Source of the DNA: JABIAL01 sp964645825
Lineage (GTDB): Bacteria > Patescibacteriota > Patescibacteriia > UBA1558 > GWA2-36-10
DNA length: 41,783 nucleotides
Direction: 5' to 3'
Assembly (NCBI GenBank): GCA_964645825.1
Contig: CAZXZY010000004.1
Coordinates: 1-41,783, forward strand
Both the position numbers and the translations under genes were made by a program. Shown here in pieces: positions 1-7,519 of this stretch. Every line of letters begins with the position of its first letter. Within the stretch, counting starts at the first letter, position 1. Below the pieces are notes generated by a model, which saw only the letters and a list, made by a program, of their open reading frames with translations, did not search any database and was not told the origin of the DNA.

Positions 1-53
1 TCGTATTTTATTAAACATTAGTATTATATCATAATTAGCAAGCATTAAAAAAT

Positions 54-79
54 CAAAAAACGGCCACTAAGTGACCGTA
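54..79 (-). terminator. Intrinsic terminator of the yebC-ruvC-glgA operon
   Basis: On the minus strand a hairpin (ACGG/CCGT outer stem at 60-63 and 75-78, CAC/GTG inner stem, one mismatch between) is followed by a run of six T. It lies just past the stop of the last gene of the operon, so it most likely ends the long minus-strand transcript. Confidence 0.75.
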
Positions 80-94
80 ATTTTATAATAAATT

Positions 95-667
95 TTATTT
101 CTCGCCGATAAAATTCAATATTTTTTCTACTAAGCTTTCATCTGGCAGCTTATCTGTCTCGATAATTAAATATTCTAGGCTACTTTGCTTGATTAGTTCT
201 TTAAATAATTGCTGTTGCTTAATATATTCAGCTGGAGTTTGAGCGATACTCTCATAATGAGGGTAAAGATTCAACCTATCTTGCAAACGAGCTTTAATAA
301 TCTCTTCGTCTTCTGGAAAAGTAACTAAAATAATTTTAGCATCTAGTTTTTTTAGTCTAGTTTCTATGCTTTTAAAATCAAAATCTTGCTTATTATATAA
401 TTTTTGATAAACAGCTTCAGATAAATGAAATTTTTCCAACATAACATTAGCATTAGCTAAGCTTTCTGCTAATTCTAAATATTTATCTAGGGCAATTTGA
501 CCATACTTGGTGCCAAAAATACCGACGTCACAATTAAACCAATGACAACCATCCAATATCTTTCCACCGCTGTTATACTTTGGCTCTAGATGATTATACA
601 CCTGACTCATTAGCCAGCTTTTACCAGTCAATTCTGCACCTTCAAAAATTATTTTATGTTTTGACAT
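95..667 (-). CDS. P-loop nucleoside/nucleotide kinase-like protein (dTMP kinase-like)
   Basis: The protein has 190 residues. A Walker A motif GAELTGKS is seen at residues 10-17, and a segment EKFHLSEAVY near residue 80 resembles the DR(Y/H)-x-x-S region of thymidylate and deoxynucleoside kinases. An Arg-rich segment (RLQDRLNLYP, near residue 127) looks like a lid. The substrate cannot be told from sequence: it may phosphorylate a nucleoside or nucleotide, or another small molecule. It is the last gene of a minus-strand operon, 2 nt after the phosphotransferase gene, and a terminator follows. The start is the ATG at 667; no SD is visible, as in most genes here. The P-loop kinase fold is secure; the dTMP-kinase label is tentative. 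Confidence 0.7.
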   Translation of the reverse strand: MSKHKIIFEGAELTGKSWLMSQVYNHLEPKYNSGGKILDGCHWFNCDVGIFGTKYGQIALDKYLELAESLANANVMLEKFHLSEAVYQKLYNKQDFDFKSIETRLKKLDAKIILVTFPEDEEIIKARLQDRLNLYPHYESIAQTPAEYIKQQQLFKELIKQSSLEYLIIETDKLPDESLVEKILNFIGEK

Positions 668-669
668 AA

Positions 670-1740
670 TTACTCTAAACTTATTTGCTTTTTAGCTTTT
701 TCAATAAGCTCTAAATATTGTTCAATCTCTTGGAAAAGTGTTCGCACTGAATCATCTTTGTGCATATAGAATAAAAATACAGCTGTCCGCAAAGCAGTCC
801 AGGCTTGATAAAGATTCATTCTTTGAAAAAACTCCGCCTCTATTTCAGATAGCTCTTTGCCAAAATAAGATTTTACAAAATATTCTTTACAGCTATTAAT
901 TTTTGTTCTAGAGAAAAAACGATGTCCCATGAAATCAAACTGCTGTAAAAATGTGCCCAAATCTGTCATCGGATCACCTAAGGCCACATCGGTAAAATCA
1001 ATCATCCTCAAATGATCAGTGGTTAGATTTTCGATAATTACATTTTCTGGATGATAATCACCGTAAATAAGATTGGGTTGGAGCTTACCATTGAACTCTT
1101 TCTCCCAATTCTGAATTTTGGTGACAATATTTTTTACTTGCTCGCCAAAAGCTGAGTCATGATTTATAAAATCCGGTAAAAACTGTTGTGGTGAGGGAAC
1201 CATATCTGCAACGGAAAAATGTGGCCAAGAAAAATTTTTGTCTACTGGCAAATGATGTAATTCATGCACCCACCCAGCTGTAAGCTCTAAGGCATTGTTT
1301 AAATCCAAATTATCATCTTGTTTAAAATGGGCAAACAAACTATCTCCCTCTGAAGCTTCATAGAAAAAACCCTTTTGTTCTTCTACAAAAAACAGAGGAC
1401 GAGTCACTTGAAATTGTCCTTGATTAAAACCATTATTATACAAAAAACCAAGCTTTGCAAAGGCTGGTTTTCTAGAGTCATCTGAGTGACCAGTAGCAAA
1501 AATATGCAAAGGCTGGTTTTTGCCTGCCTTATTTAAATATTCTAATTGATAGCCAACTACAAACACAGCGCTGGTCTTGCCAATATGATGCTTGTAAGGC
1601 GTCAATTCAATCTTTTGTATTTTATCAAAATCTGGATAATGATTTCCTAAATTTTCATTCAATATTTTTGTCACAAAATCTTGGTTGGCCAACTTAGCGA
1701 TCTTGTCTTTGTCCTCCTTTGAAATTTCTGATCCTTGCAT
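670..1740 (-). CDS. Aminoglycoside-phosphotransferase (APH) fold kinase, substrate unknown
   Basis: The protein has 356 residues with the APH/choline-kinase catalytic signature: YGDYHPENV at 227-235 (catalytic Asp228, His230, Asn233) and the metal-binding IDF Asp248, followed by GDPMTDLG. The N-terminal half is lobe-like but lacks an obvious Gly-rich loop. Family members phosphorylate aminoglycosides, choline, homoserine, fructosamine or maltose. Lying after glgA and a GH57 enzyme, a sugar-kinase role such as maltokinase is conceivable, but this rests on context only. It sits 22 nt after the GH57 stop and 2 nt before the P-loop kinase. Resistance to aminoglycosides should not be assumed. Confidence 0.75.
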   Translation of the reverse strand: MQGSEISKEDKDKIAKLANQDFVTKILNENLGNHYPDFDKIQKIELTPYKHHIGKTSAVFVVGYQLEYLNKAGKNQPLHIFATGHSDDSRKPAFAKLGFLYNNGFNQGQFQVTRPLFFVEEQKGFFYEASEGDSLFAHFKQDDNLDLNNALELTAGWVHELHHLPVDKNFSWPHFSVADMVPSPQQFLPDFINHDSAFGEQVKNIVTKIQNWEKEFNGKLQPNLIYGDYHPENVIIENLTTDHLRMIDFTDVALGDPMTDLGTFLQQFDFMGHRFFSRTKINSCKEYFVKSYFGKELSEIEAEFFQRMNLYQAWTALRTAVFLFYMHKDDSVRTLFQEIEQYLELIEKAKKQISLE

Positions 1741-1762
1741 GGGTTTATTATTAAGGGGTTTA

Positions 1763-2914
1763 TTATTTATGATATTTACGCCAATGAGTTTCCCAGGTGT
1801 TTTTCTTTATTTGAATATATAAACGCTCGGCTTTTATTCTTTGGCTAATTGCTATTTTTTTTAATGACCTGATACTACGCACTAATTCTTCACTACCATT
1901 ATCAATCATATCTGGATTCCAAGTCAGTGGTGAAAAATCTGAGGGACGGGTTGCTGAGGCCCACCAAAAAGTACAAGAAGACAGTCCTCTATCCAAATGC
2001 CAACGAGCCCATTTGTAATTTTGGTCTTTTTTATTTTGACTCACTGTTTTTATGGCCAGTGCAACAAGTTTCCATAAGTCTCGATGAATTTTATTCTTAG
2101 GGTCTTGCCATAAGGCAAAGGGGATTCGTTTCTTTAGCTCTTTTTCGGTACTCTCCCAGGAGGCTACCCGCAAATCAATCTTTTTGACTTGTTTTAAAGT
2201 TTTTAGATATTGATAAACAGTTTGGATTTTTAAATTTTCGTTTTGTAAAATTTTTTCTAAATGACCTTGCCAGTCTTCGTGAAAATGCCCATACATTTCT
2301 CCATCCGTGCCAGTGATGATCGTAGCAGAATCAATATTTTTAGATTGTAATTTTTGATAAATGACTTCGGCTGGATAGCTTTTAGAAATTTTACGATCTC
2401 TAAAGACAACTTTTAAACCAATGTCTTTTATTTCATACAAAATATTATTGTCTACTTCTTGAGCATAATTAATAGCATCTAAGATTATCCATTCATAGCC
2501 TTGTTTTTTTATAATTTTAGCTGCCTCTTTACTATAAGCCATTTCTGGTAAATAAAAACCAGCTATTTTTTTGGAAAAATACTTAGCTAATACTTCTTGG
2601 CTTAACTTAATTTGTCTAATTATTTCTTCTTTTGGTAACAAGGGTAGTAATGCATGATATTTTGCAGATCCTACTAGTTCAATTCTATTTTTCTTAACTA
2701 AATTTTGTAACCTCTCTAATAAATCAGGACGAAATTCAGCTAGCTGCTCAATCAAAGAACCGCTTATGTTCAGACTAAAGGTAAACTTTGGGTATTTGTC
2801 TAATAGGGTCAACAAATAATCATAGCTTTCAATTGAAGCCTGCTCAATCACACCCCTGTCCTGCCAAGGTGGCTGATAAATGTGTAAAAAATTAACCCAA
2901 TTTATCTTTTTCAT
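1763..2914 (-). CDS. Glycoside hydrolase family 57 (alpha-amylase / glucanotransferase-like)
   Basis: The protein has 383 residues. GH57 motifs are visible in order: HIYQPP at 11-16, the nucleophile motif FYLPEMAYS with Glu124, and the acid/base motif TGTDGEMYGHFHED with Asp204. GH57 enzymes hydrolyse or transfer alpha-1,4-glucan chains with retention. At this length it holds only the catalytic (beta/alpha)7 barrel plus a short helical part and lacks the large C-terminal domains of amylopullulanases and 4-alpha-glucanotransferases. No signal peptide is seen, so it acts inside the cell. It overlaps the end of glgA by 23 nt, implying coupled expression and a joint role in alpha-glucan storage or remodelling. 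Whether it branches, debranches or transfers cannot be decided. Confidence 0.85.
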   Translation of the reverse strand: MKKINWVNFLHIYQPPWQDRGVIEQASIESYDYLLTLLDKYPKFTFSLNISGSLIEQLAEFRPDLLERLQNLVKKNRIELVGSAKYHALLPLLPKEEIIRQIKLSQEVLAKYFSKKIAGFYLPEMAYSKEAAKIIKKQGYEWIILDAINYAQEVDNNILYEIKDIGLKVVFRDRKISKSYPAEVIYQKLQSKNIDSATIITGTDGEMYGHFHEDWQGHLEKILQNENLKIQTVYQYLKTLKQVKKIDLRVASWESTEKELKKRIPFALWQDPKNKIHRDLWKLVALAIKTVSQNKKDQNYKWARWHLDRGLSSCTFWWASATRPSDFSPLTWNPDMIDNGSEELVRSIRSLKKIAISQRIKAERLYIQIKKNTWETHWRKYHK

Positions 2915-4379
2915 ATTTAAATTTTTTGGCTTTTTTATATAACTCGAGATATTTCTTGGCTGGTAGCTCCCAAGAAAAAGAAGCGCGCATCCCTCGACGC
3001 ATCAAGTCTTTCCAAACATCTTTATATTTATATGTTTCCAAGGCACGAGTAACAGCTACCAATAATTCTTGTGACCTGTAATTTTTAAAAGTAAAGCCAT
3101 TGCCTTTTTTATAGTCCATTGGATCAAAATTATCAACTGTATCGGACAAACCACCAGTGGATCTTACAATCGGCACACAACCATAACGAAAGGCGATCAT
3201 TTGCGTGGTGCCGCAAGGCTCAAATCTAGAAGGTAGTAATAAAAAATCACCGCCAGCATAAACTAGTGACTCCATTTTACGATTTTCATAAAATGGAAAC
3301 TGATGTATCTTGCCAGGAAACTTCTTTTTCATTTTATTGATACGCTCGATTAAGCCCTTGTCACCATCACCCATAATTACAAACTGCACATCACGTAATA
3401 AGAGCGTAGGCAAAATATCCAATAATAAATCAAAGCCTTTTTGCTCAGCGATACGTGAAGTGAAACCAATTACTGGAATTCGATCATCAACTGGTAATTT
3501 TAATGTCTTCTGTAGATGGCGCTTATTTACAATCTTACGATGAATATTATCTATTGAATATTTCTTTTTTATTTCTTTGTCTGTTTTTGGATTATAACGA
3601 TGATAATCGATGCCATTTACCACACCAAAAAGTTTGTGTTTTCGATTAACTAAAATACGATGTAAGTCTTGACCAAAATTCTTTTTAATAATTTCATCAG
3701 CATAAGTTTCAGAAACTGTATTAATAATATCGGCATTCAGAATGGCTCTTTTAGAAAAATTGATGTAGTTTGTTTTTTCATCTTTAAACATCGGTAAAGC
3801 GCTCTTACCTTTATCTCTTTTCTTAACTGGTATTTCCCACCAATTCATGCCTGCTTGAAAAGTAAGATTATGAATCGTAAAAACAGTGGCAGCATGAGCC
3901 AAGGTCTTACTACTATGAAAACGCTTTTTCTTCAAGTAAGGTATTAAACCCGTCTGCCAATCATGACAATGTATAACATCTGCCTTAAATTTTAATAAGG
4001 AAATTAATTTTAAAGCAGCTATATTAAATAAATAAAATCTCGCACCTTCACGAGAAGATAGATAGGGCCATTTTTTACGACCAAAATATTTATCGCAACG
4101 CATAAAGTAAACTGGCAAGCCAGGCATTAACTCACCACGATAGTAACTAACCGTAACCGTATTCTCTTTATCAATTTCTAATTTAACGTCACTATAAATT
4201 TTTTCTAGCTTGTGTTTTTCCCTATCGATCATTTTGCTATACAAGGGTGTAATAGCAATAACATCATGTCCTAAGCGATGCAAACTTCTAGCTAAAGAAC
4301 GAGAGACATCGGCTAAGCCACCTGTTTTGGAAAACGGATCAAGCTCGGACGAGATAGAAACAATTTTTAATGGTTTCAT
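2892..4379 (-). CDS. glgA: Glycogen (starch) synthase, GT5 family
   Basis: The protein has 495 residues, close to the usual 480-500 of bacterial GlgA. It begins with the hallmark SSELDPFSKTGGLADV, which holds the ADP-glucose-binding KTGGL (residues 18-22). CHDWQTGLIP, VNGIDY and the C-terminal SRFEPCGTTQMIAFRYG then give the GT-B fold, with the conserved Glu of the E-x7-E type motif. It extends alpha-1,4-glucan from (A/U)DP-glucose. It follows ruvC by 3 nt and overlaps the GH57 gene. No glgC is in the window, so the donor may come from elsewhere, or UDP-glucose from galU might be used (inference). Confidence 0.93.
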   Translation of the reverse strand: MKPLKIVSISSELDPFSKTGGLADVSRSLARSLHRLGHDVIAITPLYSKMIDREKHKLEKIYSDVKLEIDKENTVTVSYYRGELMPGLPVYFMRCDKYFGRKKWPYLSSREGARFYLFNIAALKLISLLKFKADVIHCHDWQTGLIPYLKKKRFHSSKTLAHAATVFTIHNLTFQAGMNWWEIPVKKRDKGKSALPMFKDEKTNYINFSKRAILNADIINTVSETYADEIIKKNFGQDLHRILVNRKHKLFGVVNGIDYHRYNPKTDKEIKKKYSIDNIHRKIVNKRHLQKTLKLPVDDRIPVIGFTSRIAEQKGFDLLLDILPTLLLRDVQFVIMGDGDKGLIERINKMKKKFPGKIHQFPFYENRKMESLVYAGGDFLLLPSRFEPCGTTQMIAFRYGCVPIVRSTGGLSDTVDNFDPMDYKKGNGFTFKNYRSQELLVAVTRALETYKYKDVWKDLMRRGMRASFSWELPAKKYLELYKKAKKFKYEKDKLG

Positions 4380-4382
4380 ATA

Positions 4383-4880
4383 TTATTTAACTAATTTTGG
4401 ATTAAAGGCTGCGCCACAAATAGCTGCCGCCACAGCATCAGCCGCATCATCTGGCTTGGGCACATCTTGGATCTTTAAAATGGTTTTGACCATCAGACCC
4501 ACCTGTCTTTTATCAGCTCGCCCATTGCCTGTCACGGCCTGTTTTATCTGTAATGGGGTAAACTCTAATATCTCTACTTTATGCTCTCTCATGGCTAAAA
4601 TAGCCACTCCTCGAGCCTGCCCTACGTCTAATGCTGTAGTAACATTACGGGCAAAATAGAGCTTCTCTACTGCTACTAAATCTGGCTGGTATTTTTTTAA
4701 TAAATCATGCATGGCATGATAAATATTCTCTAATCGCTCCGGTAAAGATTTGCTTTTGTGTGTCTGAATACTACCGGCTTCAAGTAAAATCAAAGTATGC
4801 CCTTCTTTACTTATCACACCAAAACCAGTGTCAGCTACACCGGGGTCTATACCTAAAATAATCCTGGTCTTATCGCTCAT
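4383..4880 (-). CDS. ruvC: Holliday junction resolvase RuvC
   Basis: The protein has 165 residues, typical of RuvC. The RNase H-fold acidic residues are visible: Asp12 in ILGIDPGVADTGFG, Glu72 in AVEKLYFARN, and Asp145/Asp148 in PDDAADAVA. RuvC cleaves four-way junctions symmetrically, working with RuvA (also in this window, at 32047) and RuvB (not in the window). Its start codon overlaps the stop of yebC by one base (TAATG), so the two are translationally coupled. The pairing yebC-ruvC is very common in bacteria. Confidence 0.95.
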   Translation of the reverse strand: MSDKTRIILGIDPGVADTGFGVISKEGHTLILLEAGSIQTHKSKSLPERLENIYHAMHDLLKKYQPDLVAVEKLYFARNVTTALDVGQARGVAILAMREHKVEILEFTPLQIKQAVTGNGRADKRQVGLMVKTILKIQDVPKPDDAADAVAAAICGAAFNPKLVK

Positions 4881-5587
4881 TAAATTTCGGCATTAGTATA
4901 AACATTGTTAACATCATCATCGTCATCTAGAACATCTAATAATTTTAACAATCTCTCGTCATCGGTGATAGATATTTTTTCTTTGGCTAGATATATCATG
5001 TCTGCACTATCAGCGTGGACATCTAATTTCTGAACCTTATCTCTGACAGCGACCAAATTATCTTTGTCAGTAATGATCCGAATGTGCTCACCCTCTACAA
5101 TAATGTCTTCAGCTCCGGCTTCAATAATTTCTAGTTCTTGCTCGTCGCTTAATTTTTGATTGTCTAAAATAATCTCGCCCTTCATATCAAACATCCACAA
5201 AACACTGCCGCTATTACCCAAATTACCGCCGCATTTACTCATGATATGCTTAATATTGGCCACGGTACGGTTTTTGTTATCGGTCAAAACATCAATAATG
5301 ATAGCTACACCCTCCGGACCATAAGCCTCATACAATAAACTATCAATAGCCCCCTCACCACTGACACCAGCTGCTTTTTTAACAGCCCGTTCAATATTGT
5401 CTTTGGGCATGCTCATGCCTTTAGCTTTATCGATAGCCATTCGTAATTTAAAATTGGTGTCTGGATCAGGATTACCACGGGCAGCTACAGTAATATTTTT
5501 AGACAGCTTAGTAAATAAATTACTGCGCTTGGCATCCTTGGCTTCTTTGGCTCTTTTTATTGTTGACCACTTTGAATGTCCGCTCAT
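4880..5587 (-). CDS. yebC: YebC/PmpR family protein (translation/transcription factor)
   Basis: The protein has 235 residues and starts with the family signature MSGHSKWSTIKRAKEAKDA, followed by KMSMPKDNIERAVKKA-like and YEAYGPEGVAIIIDVLTDNKNRT segments. It has the usual three-domain length. Family members are described as DNA-binding regulators and, more recently, as ribosome-associated factors that help translate proline-rich stretches. It is the first gene of the operon and has its own promoter (5651-5679) and a leader stem-loop at 5613-5637. No SD precedes the ATG at 5587. Confidence 0.94.
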   Translation of the reverse strand: MSGHSKWSTIKRAKEAKDAKRSNLFTKLSKNITVAARGNPDPDTNFKLRMAIDKAKGMSMPKDNIERAVKKAAGVSGEGAIDSLLYEAYGPEGVAIIIDVLTDNKNRTVANIKHIMSKCGGNLGNSGSVLWMFDMKGEIILDNQKLSDEQELEIIEAGAEDIIVEGEHIRIITDKDNLVAVRDKVQKLDVHADSADMIYLAKEKISITDDERLLKLLDVLDDDDDVNNVYTNAEI

Positions 5588-5612
5588 AAGTATAAAAGCT
5601 TATCAATTTAAA

Positions 5613-5637
5613 GGCATAAATAGAAAATATTTATGCC
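5613..5637 (-). promoter_or_regulatory. Perfect 10-bp stem-loop in the yebC 5' leader
   Basis: GGCATAAATA (5613-5622) pairs perfectly with TATTTATGCC (5628-5637) around a 5-nt loop. With a predicted transcription start near 5644, the stem would sit about 7 nt from the 5' end of the yebC mRNA. It could stabilise the mRNA or act in autoregulation; only a short T-rich stretch follows, so it is a weak terminator at best. Confidence 0.6.
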
Positions 5638-5650
5638 ACAAAGTATTATT

Positions 5651-5679
5651 ATCTTAACAAAAAAGGCAAGAAAAATCAA
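5651..5679 (-). promoter_or_regulatory. Promoter of the yebC-ruvC-glgA operon
   Basis: TTGATT (5674-5679 on the complement), a 17-nt spacer and TAAGAT (5651-5656) form a good sigma70-type promoter reading towards yebC. It is back to back with the plus-strand promoter at 5706-5734. Confidence 0.65.
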
Positions 5680-5705
5680 TCAAGATAAAATACAAAAATA
5701 TTTTC

Positions 5706-5734
5706 TTGACGAAAATAAAAATCCATAATAAGAT
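5706..5734 (+). promoter_or_regulatory. Promoter of the candidate small RNA
   Basis: TTGACG (5706-5711), 17 nt, TAAGAT (5729-5734). It reads into a stretch without any ORF that ends in an intrinsic terminator about 80 nt later. The stretch 5588-5942 has no protein gene; it holds two divergent promoters, this small transcript and the lipoprotein promoter. Confidence 0.6.
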
Positions 5735-5740
5735 AAGAAC

Positions 5741-5822
5741 GATACAGTAATTTACATTCATTAACAGGCCCAAAATCATTTTGATATACAATCCCCGCAT
5801 CCATGCCTGGTGGGGATTTTTT
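5741..5822 (+). ncRNA. Candidate small RNA (about 80 nt) ending in an intrinsic terminator
   Basis: The predicted start is near 5741. A small stem CAAAA-TCA-TTTTG is seen near 5770-5782. Then AATCCCC (5790-5796) pairs with GGGGATT (5812-5818) and six T follow: a classical Rho-independent terminator. No ORF with a plausible start fits between promoter and terminator. It could be a free-standing sRNA, or an attenuated leader of the lipoprotein gene, which however has its own promoter at 5865-5893. I do not recognise a known RNA family. Confidence 0.45.
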
Positions 5823-5864
5823 CTTTATCAAAAAACATACTTTTCAATGAGATAGAACAATCTA

Positions 5865-5893
5865 TTGACAAAATATATAAAATATGCTATGAT
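5865..5893 (+). promoter_or_regulatory. Strong promoter of the lipoprotein gene
   Basis: A perfect TTGACA (5865-5870), a 17-nt spacer and TATGAT (5888-5893) precede a leader of about 43 nt with a full SD, GGAGG at 5930-5934, 8 nt before the ATG. This is among the best promoters in the window. Confidence 0.8.
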
Positions 5894-5942
5894 ATAATAA
5901 TATTAAGTCCCTTGAAAATCAACGAAAACGGAGGAAATACCA

Positions 5943-6575
5943 ATGAAATTATCAAAACATCTTCTGCTTCTGTGCATCATGCTCATTTTGAGTAATTGCG
6001 CCGGAACCCTTCATACAGCCTATAATGGCGATGAAGATTATGATGAAGATAAGCAGGTGATCATTGTCACCAACAACCTACAACAACCTGCTGCGCCAAG
6101 ACTCCGAGAAGAGCCTGGCATGTTTGCCCAGCGACTCAATCCTGGTCAAACTCATCAATGGACGATCAAGCGTCAACGGACGATCACTATCGTTGGCGAA
6201 ACCTATGAAACCAACGGATGGAGCGATGAAAGACTCTTGGCGCCAATCAAGAGGAATGCCTTCTTGCACGACACTATTTTTGTTGACTTGAATAATCTCT
6301 TGCTACAAAATATCGTCATGCAAAAAGGTGTGGTCATCAACAACACTTCTTGGACAATCATTGTTACTGATGACCAGGGCAACAACTACGGAGAAATTCC
6401 TCCTGACCACATCAGCTGGCCACAGGAGGTTGCACCTGGCCCCATCAACTTCTTCTGGCGCAAAAAAGATAGTAGCCGCACCATTCGCATTAAAGGAGTC
6501 ATTGACCAAGACAAAAATGATATTGTCGTTCGTGGTCAAACCTATGACTGGAAAGTCTCCTGCCGCAGACACTAA
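5943..6575 (+). CDS. Putative lipoprotein of unknown family
   Basis: The protein has 210 residues. A signal peptide with a lipobox LSNC puts the lipidated Cys at position 19, so it should be anchored to the outer face of the membrane. The mature part looks all-beta. Two stretches, about 40-95 and 130-190, share a loose pattern (I/V-I-V-T-(D/N), PG, W/F-x-x-K-x-x-R-T-I-x-I-x-G), suggesting a duplicated beta domain. I recognise no family. The start at 5943 is fixed by GGAGG at the right distance. The gene is a single-gene unit with its own promoter and a strong terminator. It is visibly richer in G+C than its neighbours, which may point to recent acquisition or to high expression. Confidence 0.75.
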   Translation: MKLSKHLLLLCIMLILSNCAGTLHTAYNGDEDYDEDKQVIIVTNNLQQPAAPRLREEPGMFAQRLNPGQTHQWTIKRQRTITIVGETYETNGWSDERLLAPIKRNAFLHDTIFVDLNNLLLQNIVMQKGVVINNTSWTIIVTDDQGNNYGEIPPDHISWPQEVAPGPINFFWRKKDSSRTIRIKGVIDQDKNDIVVRGQTYDWKVSCRRH

Positions 6576-6595
6576 ACGCAAACGCTAAACAAAGT

Positions 6596-6631
6596 CCCCC
6601 GCCACGCATTACGCGTAGCGGGGGCATTTTT
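6596..6631 (+). terminator. Strong intrinsic terminator after the lipoprotein gene
   Basis: CCCCCGC (6596-6602) pairs with GCGGGGG (6618-6624), with an inner ACGC/GCGT stem, followed by CATTTTTT. On the minus strand the hairpin is followed only by ACTTTGTTT, so it may weakly serve the converging pilin operon too. Confidence 0.9.
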
Positions 6632-6648
6632 TATTATTTAAAAATATA

Positions 6649-7023
6649 CTAGCTAACTACATCGCCGCCGCCTCCACTAGTACTTTCAGTTAGGGCTCGT
6701 AAAATAAATTCAGAGATAGCATAGGCTGCTAATACCACTACTAAACCGATAACAGCATTTGTGATGGTTTCCTTAGCCGTCTCTATCTTGGTAGCATTAC
6801 CAGCTGAAGTCATCCAACGAAAACCACCCAAAACAATCAAAACAATAAAAATGATCGCTAATAAACTTAAAACCGCATTAACCACTAAGGCAATAACCTG
6901 GGGAATGTTACGAGAGGTATTAAAATTACCTTCTGCCGCTTGCTGCAATCCCTGTTGAGCAGTCAAAGCTGAGGCTTGCATGGGTAGTAATAATAAAAAT
7001 GATAGTAATAATTTTATTTTCAT
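6649..7023 (-). CDS. T4SS-pilin-type (TrbC/VirB2-like) membrane protein, copy 1
   Basis: The protein has 124 residues: a signal peptide ending near residue 19 (QASA), then two transmembrane helices flanking the core GGFRWMTSAGNATKIETAK and ending GLVVVLAAYAISEFILRAL. This layout matches the small 'T4SS_pilin' family widespread in CPR genomes and resembles VirB2/TrbC pilins. The C-terminus is Ser/Gly-rich. It is the distal copy of four tandem paralogues. It lies 65 nt after the preceding copy, and the gap holds a strong stem-loop. No SD is visible. The function (pilus subunit, pore or secretion) is inferred from family resemblance only. Confidence 0.78.
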   Translation of the reverse strand: MKIKLLLSFLLLLPMQASALTAQQGLQQAAEGNFNTSRNIPQVIALVVNAVLSLLAIIFIVLIVLGGFRWMTSAGNATKIETAKETITNAVIGLVVVLAAYAISEFILRALTESTSGGGGDVVS

Positions 7024-7042
7024 AATATTTTAATCTAAGCTC

Positions 7043-7082
7043 TAGTAGGTCATCTTCATGACCTACTATAGTCTAGACTATA
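7043..7082 (-). repeat. Stem-loop and adjacent 16-nt palindrome between two pilin genes
   Basis: TAGTAGGTCAT (7043-7053) pairs perfectly with ATGACCTACTA (7058-7068) around a 4-nt loop. Immediately beside it, TATAGTCTAGACTATA (7067-7082) is a perfect palindrome. There is no T-run, so it is not a standard terminator. It may be an mRNA-processing or stabilising element that sets different levels for the two pilins. Confidence 0.6.
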
Positions 7083-7088
7083 ATAAGC

Positions 7089-7448
7089 CTACGGAGCAGC
7101 ATCAAAGGTTGCTTGATAAACTTCTGCTAAAACAAATCTAGCGATAGCATAAGCGGCTAAGATAATAATCAAACCGACGATACCAGCACCGATAAGTTTT
7201 TTAGCTTCATCAACTTTTTCTGAACTACCTTGAGAAGTCATCCATTTAAAACCACCCAAGAGAATGATTAAAACGGCAATTACTCCCAAGAAGCCTAAGA
7301 TAACATTAATGATTTGAGCGATAGTTTCTTTTAAATCACCTTGACCTAAAGCAACGTTTTCTAAACCATTAATACCAATATCAGTATTATCTTGTGCCAT
7401 AGCTGACATAGGAGCTAATAACAATAAACCTGTAATAATTTTGTTCAT
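7089..7448 (-). CDS. T4SS-pilin-type membrane protein, copy 2 (probably highly expressed)
   Basis: The protein has 119 residues: signal peptide to about residue 18 (SAMA), two transmembrane helices and the family core GGFKWMTSQGSSEKVDEAK, then GLIIILAAYAIARFVL. Unlike its paralogues it has both its own promoter (7490-7518) and a strong purine-rich SD, GGGGGTGG, about 6 nt before the ATG. This marks it as the likely major subunit. A stem-loop after its stop may protect its mRNA 3' end. It belongs to the same tandem cluster as the genes at 6649, 7520 and 7878. Confidence 0.8.
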   Translation of the reverse strand: MNKIITGLLLLAPMSAMAQDNTDIGINGLENVALGQGDLKETIAQIINVILGFLGVIAVLIILLGGFKWMTSQGSSEKVDEAKKLIGAGIVGLIIILAAYAIARFVLAEVYQATFDAAP

Positions 7449-7489
7449 GTTTCCACCCCCTTTCTATGTATAAATAATTTCATACCATT

Positions 7490-7518
7490 ATTATAAAACA
7501 AAAAGCTCATTTATTCAA
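7490..7518 (-). promoter_or_regulatory. Internal promoter for pilin copy 2
   Basis: TTGAAT (7513-7518, complement), 17 nt, TATAAT (7490-7495). The -35 box overlaps the 3' border of the upstream pilin gene, so this copy can be transcribed apart from the rest of the operon. Confidence 0.7.
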
Positions 7519-7519
7519 T

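Noticed and set aside
670..1740. Aminoglycoside resistance gene
   Set aside because: The APH fold alone does not show resistance; the glucan-operon context makes another substrate more likely.
6064..6588. Several overlapping ORFs of 60-92 residues on both strands
   Set aside because: They are shadows of the lipoprotein gene, which alone has promoter, SD, signal peptide and terminator.
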